Below, one piece after another: positions 51,805-60,286 of a stretch of DNA of 64,000 bases. The notes under the pieces were generated by a model. It was not told the DNA's origin, ran no database searches, and worked only from the letters and a program-made list of their open reading frames with translations. This stretch comes from JAICLK01 sp035478715. Lineage in GTDB: Bacteria > Patescibacteriota > Saccharimonadia > Saccharimonadales > UBA4665. Positions within the stretch are counted from its first letter, which is position 1. Each line of letters begins with the position of its first letter. Position numbers and translations under genes: made by a program. The stretch lies in NCBI GenBank assembly GCA_035478715.1, contig DATIJK010000050.1:1-64000 (forward strand), given 5' to 3'.

Positions 51805-52034
51805 GATTCGCCCTCCTTCGGGCCAAATAATGGTTTAAATGGTTTGTCCGAGAATATATCCGTGAGCGTCACGCCAAACGTTTCGGCGATACTAAAGGCA
51901 AGCTCTAAACTCGGCGAATAATCGCCGCGTTCAATAAAGCCGATGGTCTGGTAATTAACACCGACCTTTTCCGCTAAATCCTGGCGCGACAAGCCTAGTT
52001 CGGCTCGTAACGTAGCAACACGGTTATATATCAT
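51801..52034 (-). CDS. XRE-family transcriptional regulator
   Basis: 77 residues from ATG 52034. VATLRAELGLSRQDLAEKVG, VNYQTIGFIERGDYSPSLEL and IAETFGVTLTDIF form a complete Cro/C1 HTH. Translationally coupled to the membrane protein. Likely represses its own promoter through the palindrome overlapping the -10 region. Confidence 0.9.
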   Translation of the reverse strand: MIYNRVATLRAELGLSRQDLAEKVGVNYQTIGFIERGDYSPSLELAFSIAETFGVTLTDIFSDKPFKPLFGPKEGES

Positions 52035-52036
52035 AA

Positions 52037-52073
52037 CGCAACGTATTATTGCGCAAACACAACAAAATGTCAA
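52037..52073 (-). promoter_or_regulatory. Promoter with overlapping palindromic operator for the XRE operon
   Basis: Minus strand TTGACA (52068-52073), 17-nt spacer, AATAAT (52045-52050). The perfect inverted repeat CGCAA-N7-TTGCG (52037-52053) covers the -10 box and the start site, a typical autorepressor position. Confidence 0.65.
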
Positions 52074-52217
52074 CAAAAATAAAATCTAAAGCGAATAATC
52101 GTATCAATTAGCATTACTTATTTTGACCACAAGCGGATCATTGTACACTTAAAAAACCATTCCAGCGCAATCTGCGTTTCATTTATTAGGATATTACTTG
52201 ATTGTGATTTCTCGAGT

Positions 52218-52835
52218 TTAAGCTCCAACGGTTCCAGTCTTTACTTCGCCGGCGCGTTTGTAGTTTGCAAAGATTACGCCGTTTGATGTAACCAGGCTTT
52301 CGATTAGCGTGAAGGCTGTGGCAATCGTGCCATCGCCGAAAAGACGTTTGCCGATACCGAGTGTTATTGGGAATGTCATTAGATGCAGCTCGTCGACCAG
52401 ATCATGCTTGAACAGGGTCTGCGCCAAATTGCCGCTGCCATGGACTTTGATTTCGCCGCCGTCTTCATTTTTCAGTTTTTTGATGTCGTCGACATTTGAG
52501 AGTAAAACCGTATGTTTCCAATCCGATTTATCTACTTTTGAATTTTCTAAGGTGGTGCTGGCGACATATTTGGTAACATCCAAGATACCTGGCCACATGT
52601 CATCATGTTTCGGCCAATAGGCTTCAAAGATGTCGTAAGTTTTCCGGCCCAAAAGTATATCGGTCGACTTCATCCACTCTTGCATGAAACCGGCAGCCTC
52701 ATCATCGGCATCACGAAAGTACGGCGCGGTCCAGCCACCATATTTGAACTTTCCGGATTCATCTTCCTCCGGCCCGCCCGGCGCCTGCATGACCCCATCT
52801 AAACTAACAAATGATTGGACAATGATTTTCCTCAT
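52218..52835 (-). CDS. Dihydrofolate reductase-like (RibD C-terminal) family protein
   Basis: 205 residues, start after GGAGG. MRKIIVQSFVSLDGVMQAPG, TDILLGRKTYDIFEAYWPKH, IKVHGSGNLAQTLFKHDLVD and FPITLGIGKRLFGDG are typical of RibD_C/YyaP-like oxidoreductases, which bind NADPH. No folate or riboflavin gene adjoins. A second, different member is at 55606-56166. Confidence 0.87.
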   Translation of the reverse strand: MRKIIVQSFVSLDGVMQAPGGPEEDESGKFKYGGWTAPYFRDADDEAAGFMQEWMKSTDILLGRKTYDIFEAYWPKHDDMWPGILDVTKYVASTTLENSKVDKSDWKHTVLLSNVDDIKKLKNEDGGEIKVHGSGNLAQTLFKHDLVDELHLMTFPITLGIGKRLFGDGTIATAFTLIESLVTSNGVIFANYKRAGEVKTGTVGA

Positions 52836-52963
52836 ACAGGTAATGCCTCCATATTTTAATTTCTATAAAACACTGTAACATTAATTTCGGCGTTGTCTGT
52901 AAGGAGCCGCACAATAAAACCTATAGATATTTGTTTAGCTAGTAAAGGCCTTTCACCTAAAAA

Positions 52964-53437
52964 TTAGTGGGCTAAGACAGCTTGCGGGGTGGCGTCGAAA
53001 TCACCTCGCCATTGGGCGTTTTTAGAGAATCCTACGCGGCGGTAAAAACCAATTGATCTTTTCGCTGGCGCAACAACTATTGTTGGATCGTGCCGCAGAA
53101 TTGTTTGAGCTGCGATGAATTGTATTAATTCGCGGCCGTGATTTTTCCCGCGATTTGTTCGGTCAACAACGAATGCGCTGATGCGGGTATATAAGCCATT
53201 ATGGACATCAAGCTCATTGTGAATTACAAGTGATGCGGCAATTAACCCCAAATCTTGCTCAGTTAGAACATACATTGAGTAGTAGTCGGGATCACGTTTT
53301 TTAAGATAATCTTCCGGGCCGCTATATATGTCGCTAAAAGCCGGTATCTGCCCGACGATAAGACCTGCCGCTGATAGTGCCGATTCGCTGGAATCCCACG
53401 GGGGCAGCACCTCTGAACAGGTTGTTAGTGAATTCAT
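52964..53437 (-). CDS. GNAT family N-acetyltransferase
   Basis: 157 residues. ISAFVVDRTNRGKNHGRELI contains the acetyl-CoA loop (R-x-x-G-K/N-G), followed by ILRHDPTIVVAPAKRSIGFY and RRVGFSKNAQW. Substrate unknown. Extended -10 (TGA + CATTAT) ends 6 nt before the ATG. Confidence 0.8.
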   Translation of the reverse strand: MNSLTTCSEVLPPWDSSESALSAAGLIVGQIPAFSDIYSGPEDYLKKRDPDYYSMYVLTEQDLGLIAASLVIHNELDVHNGLYTRISAFVVDRTNRGKNHGRELIQFIAAQTILRHDPTIVVAPAKRSIGFYRRVGFSKNAQWRGDFDATPQAVLAH

Positions 53438-53443
53438 CGCAGT

Positions 53444-53452
53444 ATAATGTCA
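53444..53452 (-). promoter_or_regulatory. Extended -10, leaderless
   Basis: Minus strand TGA + CATTAT ends 6 nt before the ATG at 53437. Confidence 0.35.
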
Positions 53453-53589
53453 TAAAATGATTAAAAATACAAATAATAAACACTAGGGATAAAAGGCGCT
53501 TTAAGTATAGAAAATCAAAAGGACGTTCCTTTAACAGATAGAAAAATGTCAGTTTAGAAAATATTGATCTTGAACGTGAAATTGAAAGC

Positions 53590-53895
53590 TCAGCTGTTCT
53601 GGATAAATAAAGCGACTGCAACACAATGTTTGCAGAAAATATCGTGGTTTTTGGGGTTGCCGGTGCAATGCCAGCACAGTTTGCCGTTTTCCAGCCAAAG
53701 TTTCACGCGTCGTTTGCTGCCAGCGCCTTGTTTCAATGTGCCGTCGAGGCCGCCGGACCAGGCTTCTATTTCATCATCATTTTTATGTATGACTGCGACG
53801 GCTCCGCGTTCAAATATAGCTGTACCATAAACGATATTCGAAGGTATGGCGAGCTCGTGTAAGTTGGCATCTTTGAAATATTCTATTAAGTTCAT
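53590..53895 (-). CDS. Small protein with SWIM-like zinc-binding C-terminus
   Basis: 101 residues. KLCWHCTGNPKNHDIFCKHC holds two C-x-H/C pairs resembling a SWIM zinc finger (CxC...CxH with substitutions). The N-terminal part is beta-rich. Starts 1 bp after the DUF2200 gene, so part of the same minus-strand operon. Nucleic-acid or protein binding is possible. Confidence 0.55.
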   Translation of the reverse strand: MNLIEYFKDANLHELAIPSNIVYGTAIFERGAVAVIHKNDDEIEAWSGGLDGTLKQGAGSKRRVKLWLENGKLCWHCTGNPKNHDIFCKHCVAVALFIQNS

Positions 53896-53896
53896 T

Positions 53897-54247
53897 TTAT
53901 CGCAGGATTTTCTCCATTGCTTTACCTTTTGCCAATTCGTCGATCAGCTTATCCAGAAAGCGGATTTTCTGCATGGTCGGTTCCTTGATTTCTTCCACCC
54001 GGACTCCGCAAATCACACCTGTTATTAGCGAACGGGAAGGATACATTTTCGGCGCATCCGCATAAAAAGTTTCAAGGTCGGATTGATTTTTGATTTGAGC
54101 TTCCAATTCAGGCTGGCTATAGCCGGTTAACCAACGGATTATTTCGTCGACTTCGGATTTGGTGCGCCCTATTTTCTCCGCCTTGGTGATATACAGCGGG
54201 TAGACGCTCGCGAAGCTGATCGAATATATACGGGGTTTCTTATCCAT
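53897..54247 (-). CDS. DUF2200 family protein
   Basis: 116 residues. IYSISFASVYPLYITKAEKI, TKSEVDEIIRWLTGYSQ, and SLITGVICGVRVEEIKEPTM match DUF2200. Helical cytosolic protein, function unknown. In an operon-like run with DUF1801 upstream (14 bp). Confidence 0.85.
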   Translation of the reverse strand: MDKKPRIYSISFASVYPLYITKAEKIGRTKSEVDEIIRWLTGYSQPELEAQIKNQSDLETFYADAPKMYPSRSLITGVICGVRVEEIKEPTMQKIRFLDKLIDELAKGKAMEKILR

Positions 54248-54261
54248 TCAGATTCACATAT

Positions 54262-54708
54262 CTACTTTTCAGTTTTCCAAAGTATCTGATGAATATGCCC
54301 ATCTTGAGACTTAATATTTTCATATGATCGTTGCATGATTTGCGCCAGGATCGGCAGCTTTACATCGCTCAACCGCTTGATATAGATACAATAGCCGGTA
54401 CCGGTGTGTTTGCCTAGCGTAGTTAGCAGTGCAGCGTAGCGCGCCGTACCATCCATCAGGTACACAGTGATCTTGCCTTTTCGCGGATAAAAGCCGATGA
54501 CGAGCGCGTCACCTTCGCGTCCGCTGTCATATTTGTAGTGGTACGTATCAAACCCGATAGTCCCGACATTCCACAATTTCGGCTCATGCCCGCTGATCCG
54601 TTGCATCATTTCAATCAGCACTTCGCTATCTTTTACCGTTTGTTCATCATCAATCGAAGCAAGATATTCTTTGACCGATCTGTCGTTTTGACTGATGTTT
54701 TTGTCCAT
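54262..54708 (-). CDS. DUF1801 family protein
   Basis: 148 residues, GGAG five nt before ATG. VLIEMMQRISGHEPKLWNVG, IGFDTYHYKYDSGREGD and LGKHTGTGYCIYIKRLSDV match DUF1801 and the gene at 49750-50175. Follows the ATP-grasp gene by 11 bp on the same strand. Confidence 0.85.
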   Translation of the reverse strand: MDKNISQNDRSVKEYLASIDDEQTVKDSEVLIEMMQRISGHEPKLWNVGTIGFDTYHYKYDSGREGDALVIGFYPRKGKITVYLMDGTARYAALLTTLGKHTGTGYCIYIKRLSDVKLPILAQIMQRSYENIKSQDGHIHQILWKTEK

Positions 54709-54719
54709 AGCGGCTCCAG

Positions 54720-55526
54720 TTAATCTTTAAATAATTCCGTTATCGCATGTTGATAAAAGTTCACAACTTCAGAGTATGCTTCAGATGAACTTGCGGCAAA
54801 TCGCTCAAGCGAAAAGCCATCGTTTATTTCCAAGACGTACGGATTGCCATTATGGTCAAAAACAATATCTACTGCGCCCATATCTAATGCAATGGCTTTT
54901 ACGGATTGTACTGCTAAATCTAAAACGCTGCTAGCAATATCTGTGAGTTTTAAACTCTGGGCGGTTGCGCCAAGCGTGAGATTATACATTTTCAAGCCGT
55001 TAATAACTTTGGGTTTAACTTTCTCACAAACTAATCTAACTGATCCATTAAGCACCACGACGCGAATTTCTCTTGTAATATCCACATATGGTGATGCACT
55101 CCATGACACTCGTGGATTAGCTTCGATATATTGCAACGCTTTTTCCGGCTGATCAAATTTTGCAATTAAATCGCCCTTATTACCGCCATTCGGTTTAATA
55201 ACTAGACTTCCGTGTTTTTTAAATAATTCCTCTAGCTCAGGCAGGGAAACTTCCGGCTTCAAACCATTGGACAAAAGATAATGCGGAACCGCAGCGATTC
55301 CAGCTTTTTCCAAAATTTCGAACATGGCTGCTTTATCATTTGCCAACTCAGCTGCCGCTTCGCGATTACTATCAAAGCAATAACCAAATACAAAACGTGT
55401 TTTTCCATCCTTTTGAAGCCTTACTAGTCGCGGGTCAGAATAAAATGTACAGATAATATCCGACTTACTTTCGCATAATCGCATAGCTTCGCGCAGCGCT
55501 TGATATTCTGATGGCATGTTTGGCAT
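54720..55526 (-). CDS. ATP-grasp enzyme (RimK-like)
   Basis: 268 residues, GAGGA upstream. ELANDKAAMFEILEKAGIAA opens the ATP-grasp part, then LVIKPNGGNKGDLIAKF (glycine loop), VDITREIRVVVLNG, LDMGAVDIVFDHNGNPYVLE and IND (metal ligands). Resembles RimK/glutathione synthetase-type ligases that add amino acids to acceptors. First gene of a minus-strand run with DUF1801, DUF2200 and the SWIM-like protein. Substrate unknown. Confidence 0.82.
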   Translation of the reverse strand: MPNMPSEYQALREAMRLCESKSDIICTFYSDPRLVRLQKDGKTRFVFGYCFDSNREAAAELANDKAAMFEILEKAGIAAVPHYLLSNGLKPEVSLPELEELFKKHGSLVIKPNGGNKGDLIAKFDQPEKALQYIEANPRVSWSASPYVDITREIRVVVLNGSVRLVCEKVKPKVINGLKMYNLTLGATAQSLKLTDIASSVLDLAVQSVKAIALDMGAVDIVFDHNGNPYVLEINDGFSLERFAASSSEAYSEVVNFYQHAITELFKD

Positions 55527-55605
55527 GTATTTTGAATCCTCATTCGTAATGATATCAGATTGCTATAGACTTATAGGGGGAAATGAGTAACGCGAAAGGA
55601 TTTCT

Positions 55606-56166
55606 ATGGGAAAAGTAATCGCCGGTATGACTATGTCTTTGGATGGGTTTGTTAATGACAGCAGCGGAAGCGTACAAAATCTTAATCCGGATTTTGATGA
55701 ACTCCATGATGTTCCGTCATTCCAGGATATGATCAAAAATACTGGTGCAGCTATTATGGGCAGGCATACGTATGAGATGGCAGATCCATTTATGTGGGCG
55801 AACGACGACTACGAATTTCAAACACCGCTGTTCGTTTTAACACATACTCCGCCCGAAAAGTATCCCAAAGGAAATGGCAAGCTGAGTTTTACGTTTGTAA
55901 CCGACGGAATTGAAAGCGCCGTTGCCCAAGCAAAGCAAGCAGCAGGCGGCAAAGACATCCAGGTAATCGGCGCAAGCACTATTCAGCAGTGCCTGAATGC
56001 GGGACTTTGCGACGTGTTGCAGATAGACTTAATGCCCATTCTTCTTGGAATGGGGTTAAGGCTACTTGAAAATATAGATACGGACAAGATTAAACTGGAA
56101 CGAATAAAAGTAGAAGAAACTACCCCTGTTAGAACAAGCATCACATTCAGAGTAACGAATTCGTAA
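55606..56166 (+). CDS. Dihydrofolate reductase-like (RibD C-terminal) family protein
   Basis: 186 residues, AAGGA upstream. MGKVIAGMTMSLDGFVNDSS, AAIMGRHTYEMADPFMW, IQVIGASTIQQCLNAGLCDV and LMPILLGMGLRLLENID are typical. Only distantly similar to the product of 52218-52835. Confidence 0.87.
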   Translation: MGKVIAGMTMSLDGFVNDSSGSVQNLNPDFDELHDVPSFQDMIKNTGAAIMGRHTYEMADPFMWANDDYEFQTPLFVLTHTPPEKYPKGNGKLSFTFVTDGIESAVAQAKQAAGGKDIQVIGASTIQQCLNAGLCDVLQIDLMPILLGMGLRLLENIDTDKIKLERIKVEETTPVRTSITFRVTNS

Positions 56167-56299
56167 CGCACACCCGTCCAACGTGTTTTGAAAATTTGTC
56201 GGAACACCATAACCAGTAAGATTTAGTACAGACGACCTAAAAACCACATGTTAAAGTACCCGGATTAAAGCATAAGGGGTACAGAAAAGGGGGCGCTGT

Positions 56300-56827
56300 A
56301 TGAGTATTAAAAGACTAGTAGAAGTTTCACACAGGAAGGTCGCAATGTCCAGGTTGGCGGTTGCCGGTACGGGGTTGGCGCTGTTGCTGTCCATGACAGG
56401 CGGTGCCGTGGCATCGGCCGCTGCAACTGGACCTGTATGTACATTCAATGGTAATCATCTGTGCCTGTATGTGCCTAACTTCAATTACGGCACGAAGGTG
56501 GTAAGTAGCCCGTCCGGCACAAACCGGACTATGTGCGCGCCAAGCGCGGGTACAGTAGACGTAGTCCGGTTCTGCGGTCCGAACGCGCCAGCTGACCGAT
56601 GCGTACAGGCATATAGCGCAAACACGTACGATTTACAGGTTGGCCACTGCTCTGGTGTTACCGGCATTGACTGGTACAACCAGGACAACGGCGATGGCTC
56701 ACGATACCTGATCAACCAGCATTATCCTGGTCGTACCATGGCGGGAGACAACTTCTCCGGGGACGTCTGGATCGCTGCCCCCACGGGCCTGTCCGGTTGG
56801 TACTACCGAATGCGTCCGATACAGTAG
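56300..56827 (+). CDS. Secreted small cysteine-containing protein, possibly lectin-like
   Basis: 175 residues. AAGGGGG upstream of the ATG. Signal peptide around residues 17-42 (LAVAGTGLALLLSMTGGAVA, then ASAAAT). Mature domain has about six cysteines and motifs HLCLYVPNFNYG, DRCVQAYSANTYD and YLINQHYPGR, weakly like ricin-type lectins. General design matches the four tandem secreted proteins at 59.6-62 kb but clear sequence identity is lacking. Confidence 0.55.
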   Translation: MSIKRLVEVSHRKVAMSRLAVAGTGLALLLSMTGGAVASAAATGPVCTFNGNHLCLYVPNFNYGTKVVSSPSGTNRTMCAPSAGTVDVVRFCGPNAPADRCVQAYSANTYDLQVGHCSGVTGIDWYNQDNGDGSRYLINQHYPGRTMAGDNFSGDVWIAAPTGLSGWYYRMRPIQ

Positions 56828-56845
56828 TAGCAGATACGGGAAAAT

Positions 56846-56876
56846 AAAAACTCCGGAGTAAAATCCGGAGTTTTTT
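56846..56876. terminator. Bidirectional terminator
   Basis: AAAAACTCCGGA and TCCGGAGTTTTTT flank a short loop; A-run on one side and T-run on the other serve the two converging genes. Confidence 0.85.
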
Positions 56877-56891
56877 AAATGTATACTTACG

Positions 56892-57242
56892 CTAGCTTTC
56901 CGGCTCTGGCTCCCACAATTCCACCCGGTTGCCTTCCAGGTCCTCGATCCAGATAAATCGGCCGAGGCCTTCGTACGTTTCAATGTCTTTAGCGACAGTT
57001 ACGCCATCGGCTTTCAGTTTTTTAATCATGCCGTTCAGGTCGTCCACCCGAAAGTTCAATATAAATCCCTGCGACTTACCGACAAGGTCCTCGGAGTCTG
57101 CGGCAAACGGCGCAAAAGCGGTAGGCCCCGCTTCCTGCTCCCATTTGATGCGATCAATTCCCAAATGTTTTTTATACCAAGCAGACAAAGCCTCCGGATC
57201 TTTCGCCCGAAACATAACTCCGCCGATTCCTGTAACTTTCAT
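56892..57242 (-). CDS. VOC family protein
   Basis: 116 residues. VTGIGGVMFRAKDPEALSAW, LGIDRIKWEQEAGPTAF, FRVDDLNGMIKKLKADGVTV and IWIEDLEGNRVELWEP are the glyoxalase-fold modules, with His/Glu metal candidates. Extended -10 (TGA + TACTAT) ends 6 nt before the ATG. Confidence 0.87.
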   Translation of the reverse strand: MKVTGIGGVMFRAKDPEALSAWYKKHLGIDRIKWEQEAGPTAFAPFAADSEDLVGKSQGFILNFRVDDLNGMIKKLKADGVTVAKDIETYEGLGRFIWIEDLEGNRVELWEPEPES

Positions 57243-57248
57243 AAATCT

Positions 57249-57257
57249 ATAGTATCA
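57249..57257 (-). promoter_or_regulatory. Extended -10, leaderless
   Basis: Minus strand TGA + TACTAT ends 6 nt before the ATG at 57242. Confidence 0.5.
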
Positions 57258-57279
57258 AAATCCAATAAAATATGACCTT

Positions 57280-57744
57280 TTATGTCCCAAGCTTTGGATT
57301 GTCTTTTTGCATCTCTTTCCAAAGGCGGTATTTTTCTAGCCACGGTTCAAGTTCTTTCTTGGTTTTATTGTCAGCTTCCTTTTTGCTTGTTTCAATGCCG
57401 GTGTCAATCTTTTCCAATAATTCATCTATTTTTACGACAACTTCTGGGTCTAACTGTATGAACTTTCGTTTGCCCGCAAAGACATACATTGTTTGCAGTG
57501 CGAACAGGCTTTTGCGGGCATTGCCCCAATCGTACTCTGCGCCTTCAGCGATTGTATTGCCTACAGATTGGGCAACATAAAAAAGACTGTCATTGGCCGA
57601 GTTTCGAAGTTTGATCGCGGTAGTCCATTTTTCGTCCGGGAAATTATCAAGTATTTCATCGATCTTGTCGTAGATGTACACAACTAACTCATAGGTGTCT
57701 TTCCAAAGTGGATTTGCCCGGAGCTTGTTAGGAACGCCTTTCAT
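57280..57744 (-). CDS. Four-helix bundle protein (S23/Avd-like)
   Basis: 154 residues, almost all helical. PLWKDTYELVVYIYDKIDEI, LRNSANDSLFYVAQSVGNTI, AEGAEYDWGNARKSLFALQT match the four-helix bundle family first seen as 23S rRNA intervening-sequence proteins and as Avd of diversity-generating retroelements. No reverse transcriptase or template repeat is nearby, so a DGR is not supported. Extended -10 (TGT + TATATT) ends 6 nt before the ATG. Confidence 0.8.
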   Translation of the reverse strand: MKGVPNKLRANPLWKDTYELVVYIYDKIDEILDNFPDEKWTTAIKLRNSANDSLFYVAQSVGNTIAEGAEYDWGNARKSLFALQTMYVFAGKRKFIQLDPEVVVKIDELLEKIDTGIETSKKEADNKTKKELEPWLEKYRLWKEMQKDNPKLGT

Positions 57745-57750
57745 AAACTA

Positions 57751-57759
57751 AATATAACA
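57751..57759 (-). promoter_or_regulatory. Extended -10, leaderless
   Basis: Minus strand TGT + TATATT ends 6 nt before the ATG at 57744. Confidence 0.5.
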
Positions 57760-57777
57760 AAATAGGCAGATATTGCT

Positions 57778-58356
57778 TTAGTGAAGTTTTTGTTCGGCAT
57801 TGAGCAGCGCGATTATTTTGTCCTGACGCCGCTTCCGTGTTACTTTTGTTTTAGCCGTCTGCAGACGCCAGGCAATCGCATAGGTGTTGGTTTTGTTAAG
57901 CGTCGCAAAAAACTTTTCGGCCACCGGATGCTTTTTTAGTTCGGCAAGGAACTCATCAGGAATAATCATCTCGCTCGGAGTATCGTACGCGGCAGCCCAT
58001 CGGCCGTCCGCTTTAGCCCGTTCAACTTCTGCTAACCCAGCCGGCATCATCAAGCCTAGTTCGGTAAGCCGCCCAATATGTTCGATGTTACGTTTTGACC
58101 ACATGCTTTTCGGACGCCGCGGTGTAAACTTCTGCAAGAAAGACGCTTCATCGTAACTTTTCTTTTGCCCGTCAATCCAGCCAAAACACAGCGCTTCATC
58201 CAGCGCTTGCGCGTAGGTAATTGAAGGGACATTCGAAGCCTTCTTATACATTTGCAACCAAATGCCATTGACCGACTGACTGTGCACGGTAAGCCAAGCC
58301 CGGAATTTAGCCTGATCAGTAAACGCAACTATCTGGTAGTCCACACTAGCCTTCAA
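57778..58356 (-). CDS. YdeI/OmpD-associated family protein
   Basis: 192 residues. AKFRAWLTVHSQSVNGIWLQ, ITYAQALDEALCFGWIDGQK, FTPRRPKSMWSKRN and MIIPDEFLAELKKHPVAEKF are the YdeI family blocks. Role unclear; some members are linked to peptide-stress resistance. Its first 11 nt overlap the end of the DUF1428 gene, so they are co-translated. Confidence 0.87.
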   Translation of the reverse strand: MKASVDYQIVAFTDQAKFRAWLTVHSQSVNGIWLQMYKKASNVPSITYAQALDEALCFGWIDGQKKSYDEASFLQKFTPRRPKSMWSKRNIEHIGRLTELGLMMPAGLAEVERAKADGRWAAAYDTPSEMIIPDEFLAELKKHPVAEKFFATLNKTNTYAIAWRLQTAKTKVTRKRRQDKIIALLNAEQKLH

Positions 58357-58726
58357 CTACAACTTCAAAACCGCCGTACGCCGTTTTCTTCATATCATTT
58401 GGCATTTCAAAATCGGTTTGATCCTTGTACGCTTCGCTCATTTCTTCCATGACTTTTTTGTTTACTTCATCGCGGTGTTCTTTAGATTCAAAAACAATAA
58501 AAGAGTACCAGACATTTTCATCGTCACCGGCGCCAGTCATTTCTTTATAAGCGCGTGATTTTAAGTCGCCCATTTCTTGCTGTTTAAGATCATTGCCGCG
58601 GCATTCAAAATATTGCAGCGCACCATGCCTCATCCAGGAATCCCGTCCCATTTCCGCCATTTTCTGATATTCGGCTTCTTTGCCTTTAGGCACGACAAGT
58701 ACAAATCCATCAACATATTTAGCCAT
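58346..58726 (-). CDS. DUF1428 family protein
   Basis: 126 residues, GGAGG upstream of ATG. YVDGFVLVVPKGKEAEYQKM, WMRHGALQYFECRGND and FIVFESKEHRDEVNKKVMEE are the dimeric ferredoxin-like YbaA/DUF1428 pattern. Function unknown. Operon with YdeI. Confidence 0.88.
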   Translation of the reverse strand: MAKYVDGFVLVVPKGKEAEYQKMAEMGRDSWMRHGALQYFECRGNDLKQQEMGDLKSRAYKEMTGAGDDENVWYSFIVFESKEHRDEVNKKVMEEMSEAYKDQTDFEMPNDMKKTAYGGFEVVVEG

Positions 58727-58792
58727 TCAAATCCTCCAATTTAATCAAGTTTATCCAACCTAATTTTAACACCTGTATCCGTTCAACGAATG

Positions 58793-59527
58793 TTACTGGG
58801 GTTTCGGCGCGTCCGTGTAATTCGTGGGTACCGTAACGTGCACGTATTTATATGTGTACGTGTTTTTGATGGTCACTTTAGTGGAGTTTTTGTCTTCACT
58901 AAAGCGCCCATAATGGATTGTCTGCATGATTTGTTTGCTCGCCGTGTCCACGTAATAATAGGTCGTCGTATCGTACTTGGTGGTAGCAACCCAGACATCG
59001 CATGTGCTTTTTGCGTCCGGACATTTTTTTTGGCCGCTGTACTTGACGGTGCCCTTAAGCTCTTTGATTTTTGCCGAATCAAATGTGGGGCCGCTGGGAT
59101 CGACATTGCTTTGGGTCGGATCATAGGGGTACTTCACGCAGGATTGTACGGCCTGTACGGTGCCCTTGCACTGATAAAACCCGTCAGTCGTGTATATGGT
59201 AGTCATTGGCTTGCCTTGAAGATCGAACAAATAATTATAGTTTCCGTGCCCATCAGACTGAACCGTTGAAGTGATATCACGGCCAGAAATGGTGCTTGTG
59301 GTGGTCACGATTAAGGATTGATTCCTGTTGGGTGACGCATCAAACGGGTGTGTTGCGGAAGAGCCGGATTTGTCGGGTGACCCCGCGGAACCATTGGTTT
59401 TATTTTTGGCGGCACTATATGCTAGTGCGCCGCCGACCAGGATGGCTAAGAGAATAACGATCGCAATTATTACCCATTTTTTGCGTTTCTTGCGAGCCGT
59501 ACCAGCTTTTGATTGTTCCGTGTCCAT
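58793..59527 (-). CDS. Single-pass membrane protein with extracytoplasmic domain
   Basis: 244 residues from ATG 59527, chosen for AAAGGGA upstream. Basic N-terminus (RKKRKKW), transmembrane helix (VIIAIVILLAILVGGALAYS), then a Ser/Gly spacer and an outer domain with STISGRDITSTVQSDGHGNY, TIYTTDGFYQCKGTVQAVQS and ATTKYDTTTYYYVDTASKQI. The strand order resembles LppX/LolA-like lipid-binding half-barrels, but the match is weak. Two disulfide-capable cysteine pairs. Confidence 0.6.
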   Translation of the reverse strand: MDTEQSKAGTARKKRKKWVIIAIVILLAILVGGALAYSAAKNKTNGSAGSPDKSGSSATHPFDASPNRNQSLIVTTTSTISGRDITSTVQSDGHGNYNYLFDLQGKPMTTIYTTDGFYQCKGTVQAVQSCVKYPYDPTQSNVDPSGPTFDSAKIKELKGTVKYSGQKKCPDAKSTCDVWVATTKYDTTTYYYVDTASKQIMQTIHYGRFSEDKNSTKVTIKNTYTYKYVHVTVPTNYTDAPKPQ

Positions 59528-59583
59528 GGATTTCCCTTTGTCGTCTACAGAATAGCAACATACCATAATAATTGCATAGCATC

Positions 59584-59618
59584 AAAAAAAGATAACGGCT
59601 CATTACTGAACCGTTATC
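59584..59618 (-). terminator. Rho-independent terminator of the lectin-like array
   Basis: Minus strand GATAACGG...CCGTTATC followed by TTTTTTT (59584-59590), after the last tandem gene. Confidence 0.85.
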
Positions 59619-59659
59619 GTGCTGACTGAGCGATCGCCCTCGCCTTTATGCTTGAAATC

Positions 59660-60211
59660 CTAAAGAATCGCGAAGCACCACGAATTCGGCTTATTCAGAT
59701 AGAATGGCTCACCATTGCTAGGATTCCTTGGACCAATACTTGCAGTCCAGTGAACATTCTCGAATTGGTAGCCATACCAGCCAGGGGGGTAGCAATTATT
59801 AACGAGGTCGTTAGCCCCCCACGGAGTACCATTTGCGCCACCACAACTGACCAATCCTGCCCGGGCATTGTTTTGGTCATTCAGAGCATCGCTGATACAC
59901 GCGCCGTTGTATAAACCACTGCCAGCGAATTTGATGTTCCAGTAGCTACCGTTTGGGACCACATTGAATTGATTGTTAGCGGCGCCTTGACCATACACGT
60001 TAACGGATGGGCCGCCCCCCCAGGCGTTCAGGCAATGGTTATAAGTAGTCCCACCGTTAGTCCCACCATTATTCGTACAAAATTGGTTAGATGCGGACGC
60101 TATCCCGCTTGTAGATACGAAAGCAAATCCCGTTGCGGCGACTGTTAACGCCATGACAAACCGAACACTCCGTACTTTCAATGACGTAATCCACGAATGT
60201 AATCTCGACAT
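59660..60211 (-). CDS. Secreted lectin-like protein, tandem copy 4
   Basis: 183 residues, AAGGGGG upstream of ATG. MSRLHSWITSLKVRSVRF and a signal helix ending SGIASA. Mature part: HCLNAWGGGPSVNVYGQG, GSGLYNGACISDALNDQN, NARAGLVSCGGANGTPWGAN and GEPFYLNKPNSWCF. The CLNAWGGG-x-VN start resembles ricin-type beta-trefoil units, here only one per protein. Last of four tandem paralogues in transcription order; the terminator follows. Confidence 0.7.
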   Translation of the reverse strand: MSRLHSWITSLKVRSVRFVMALTVAATGFAFVSTSGIASASNQFCTNNGGTNGGTTYNHCLNAWGGGPSVNVYGQGAANNQFNVVPNGSYWNIKFAGSGLYNGACISDALNDQNNARAGLVSCGGANGTPWGANDLVNNCYPPGWYGYQFENVHWTASIGPRNPSNGEPFYLNKPNSWCFAIL

Positions 60212-60286
60212 AAATAACCCCCTTATGTTTAATGCTTTTACAATTTTATGCTGGCCTAGTAACTGGTGTCAACCTGTATTAAAGCA

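Noticed and set aside
57280..57744. Avd-like protein as part of a diversity-generating retroelement
   Set aside because: No reverse transcriptase, template repeat or variable repeat is near; the four-helix family is broader than DGR accessory proteins.
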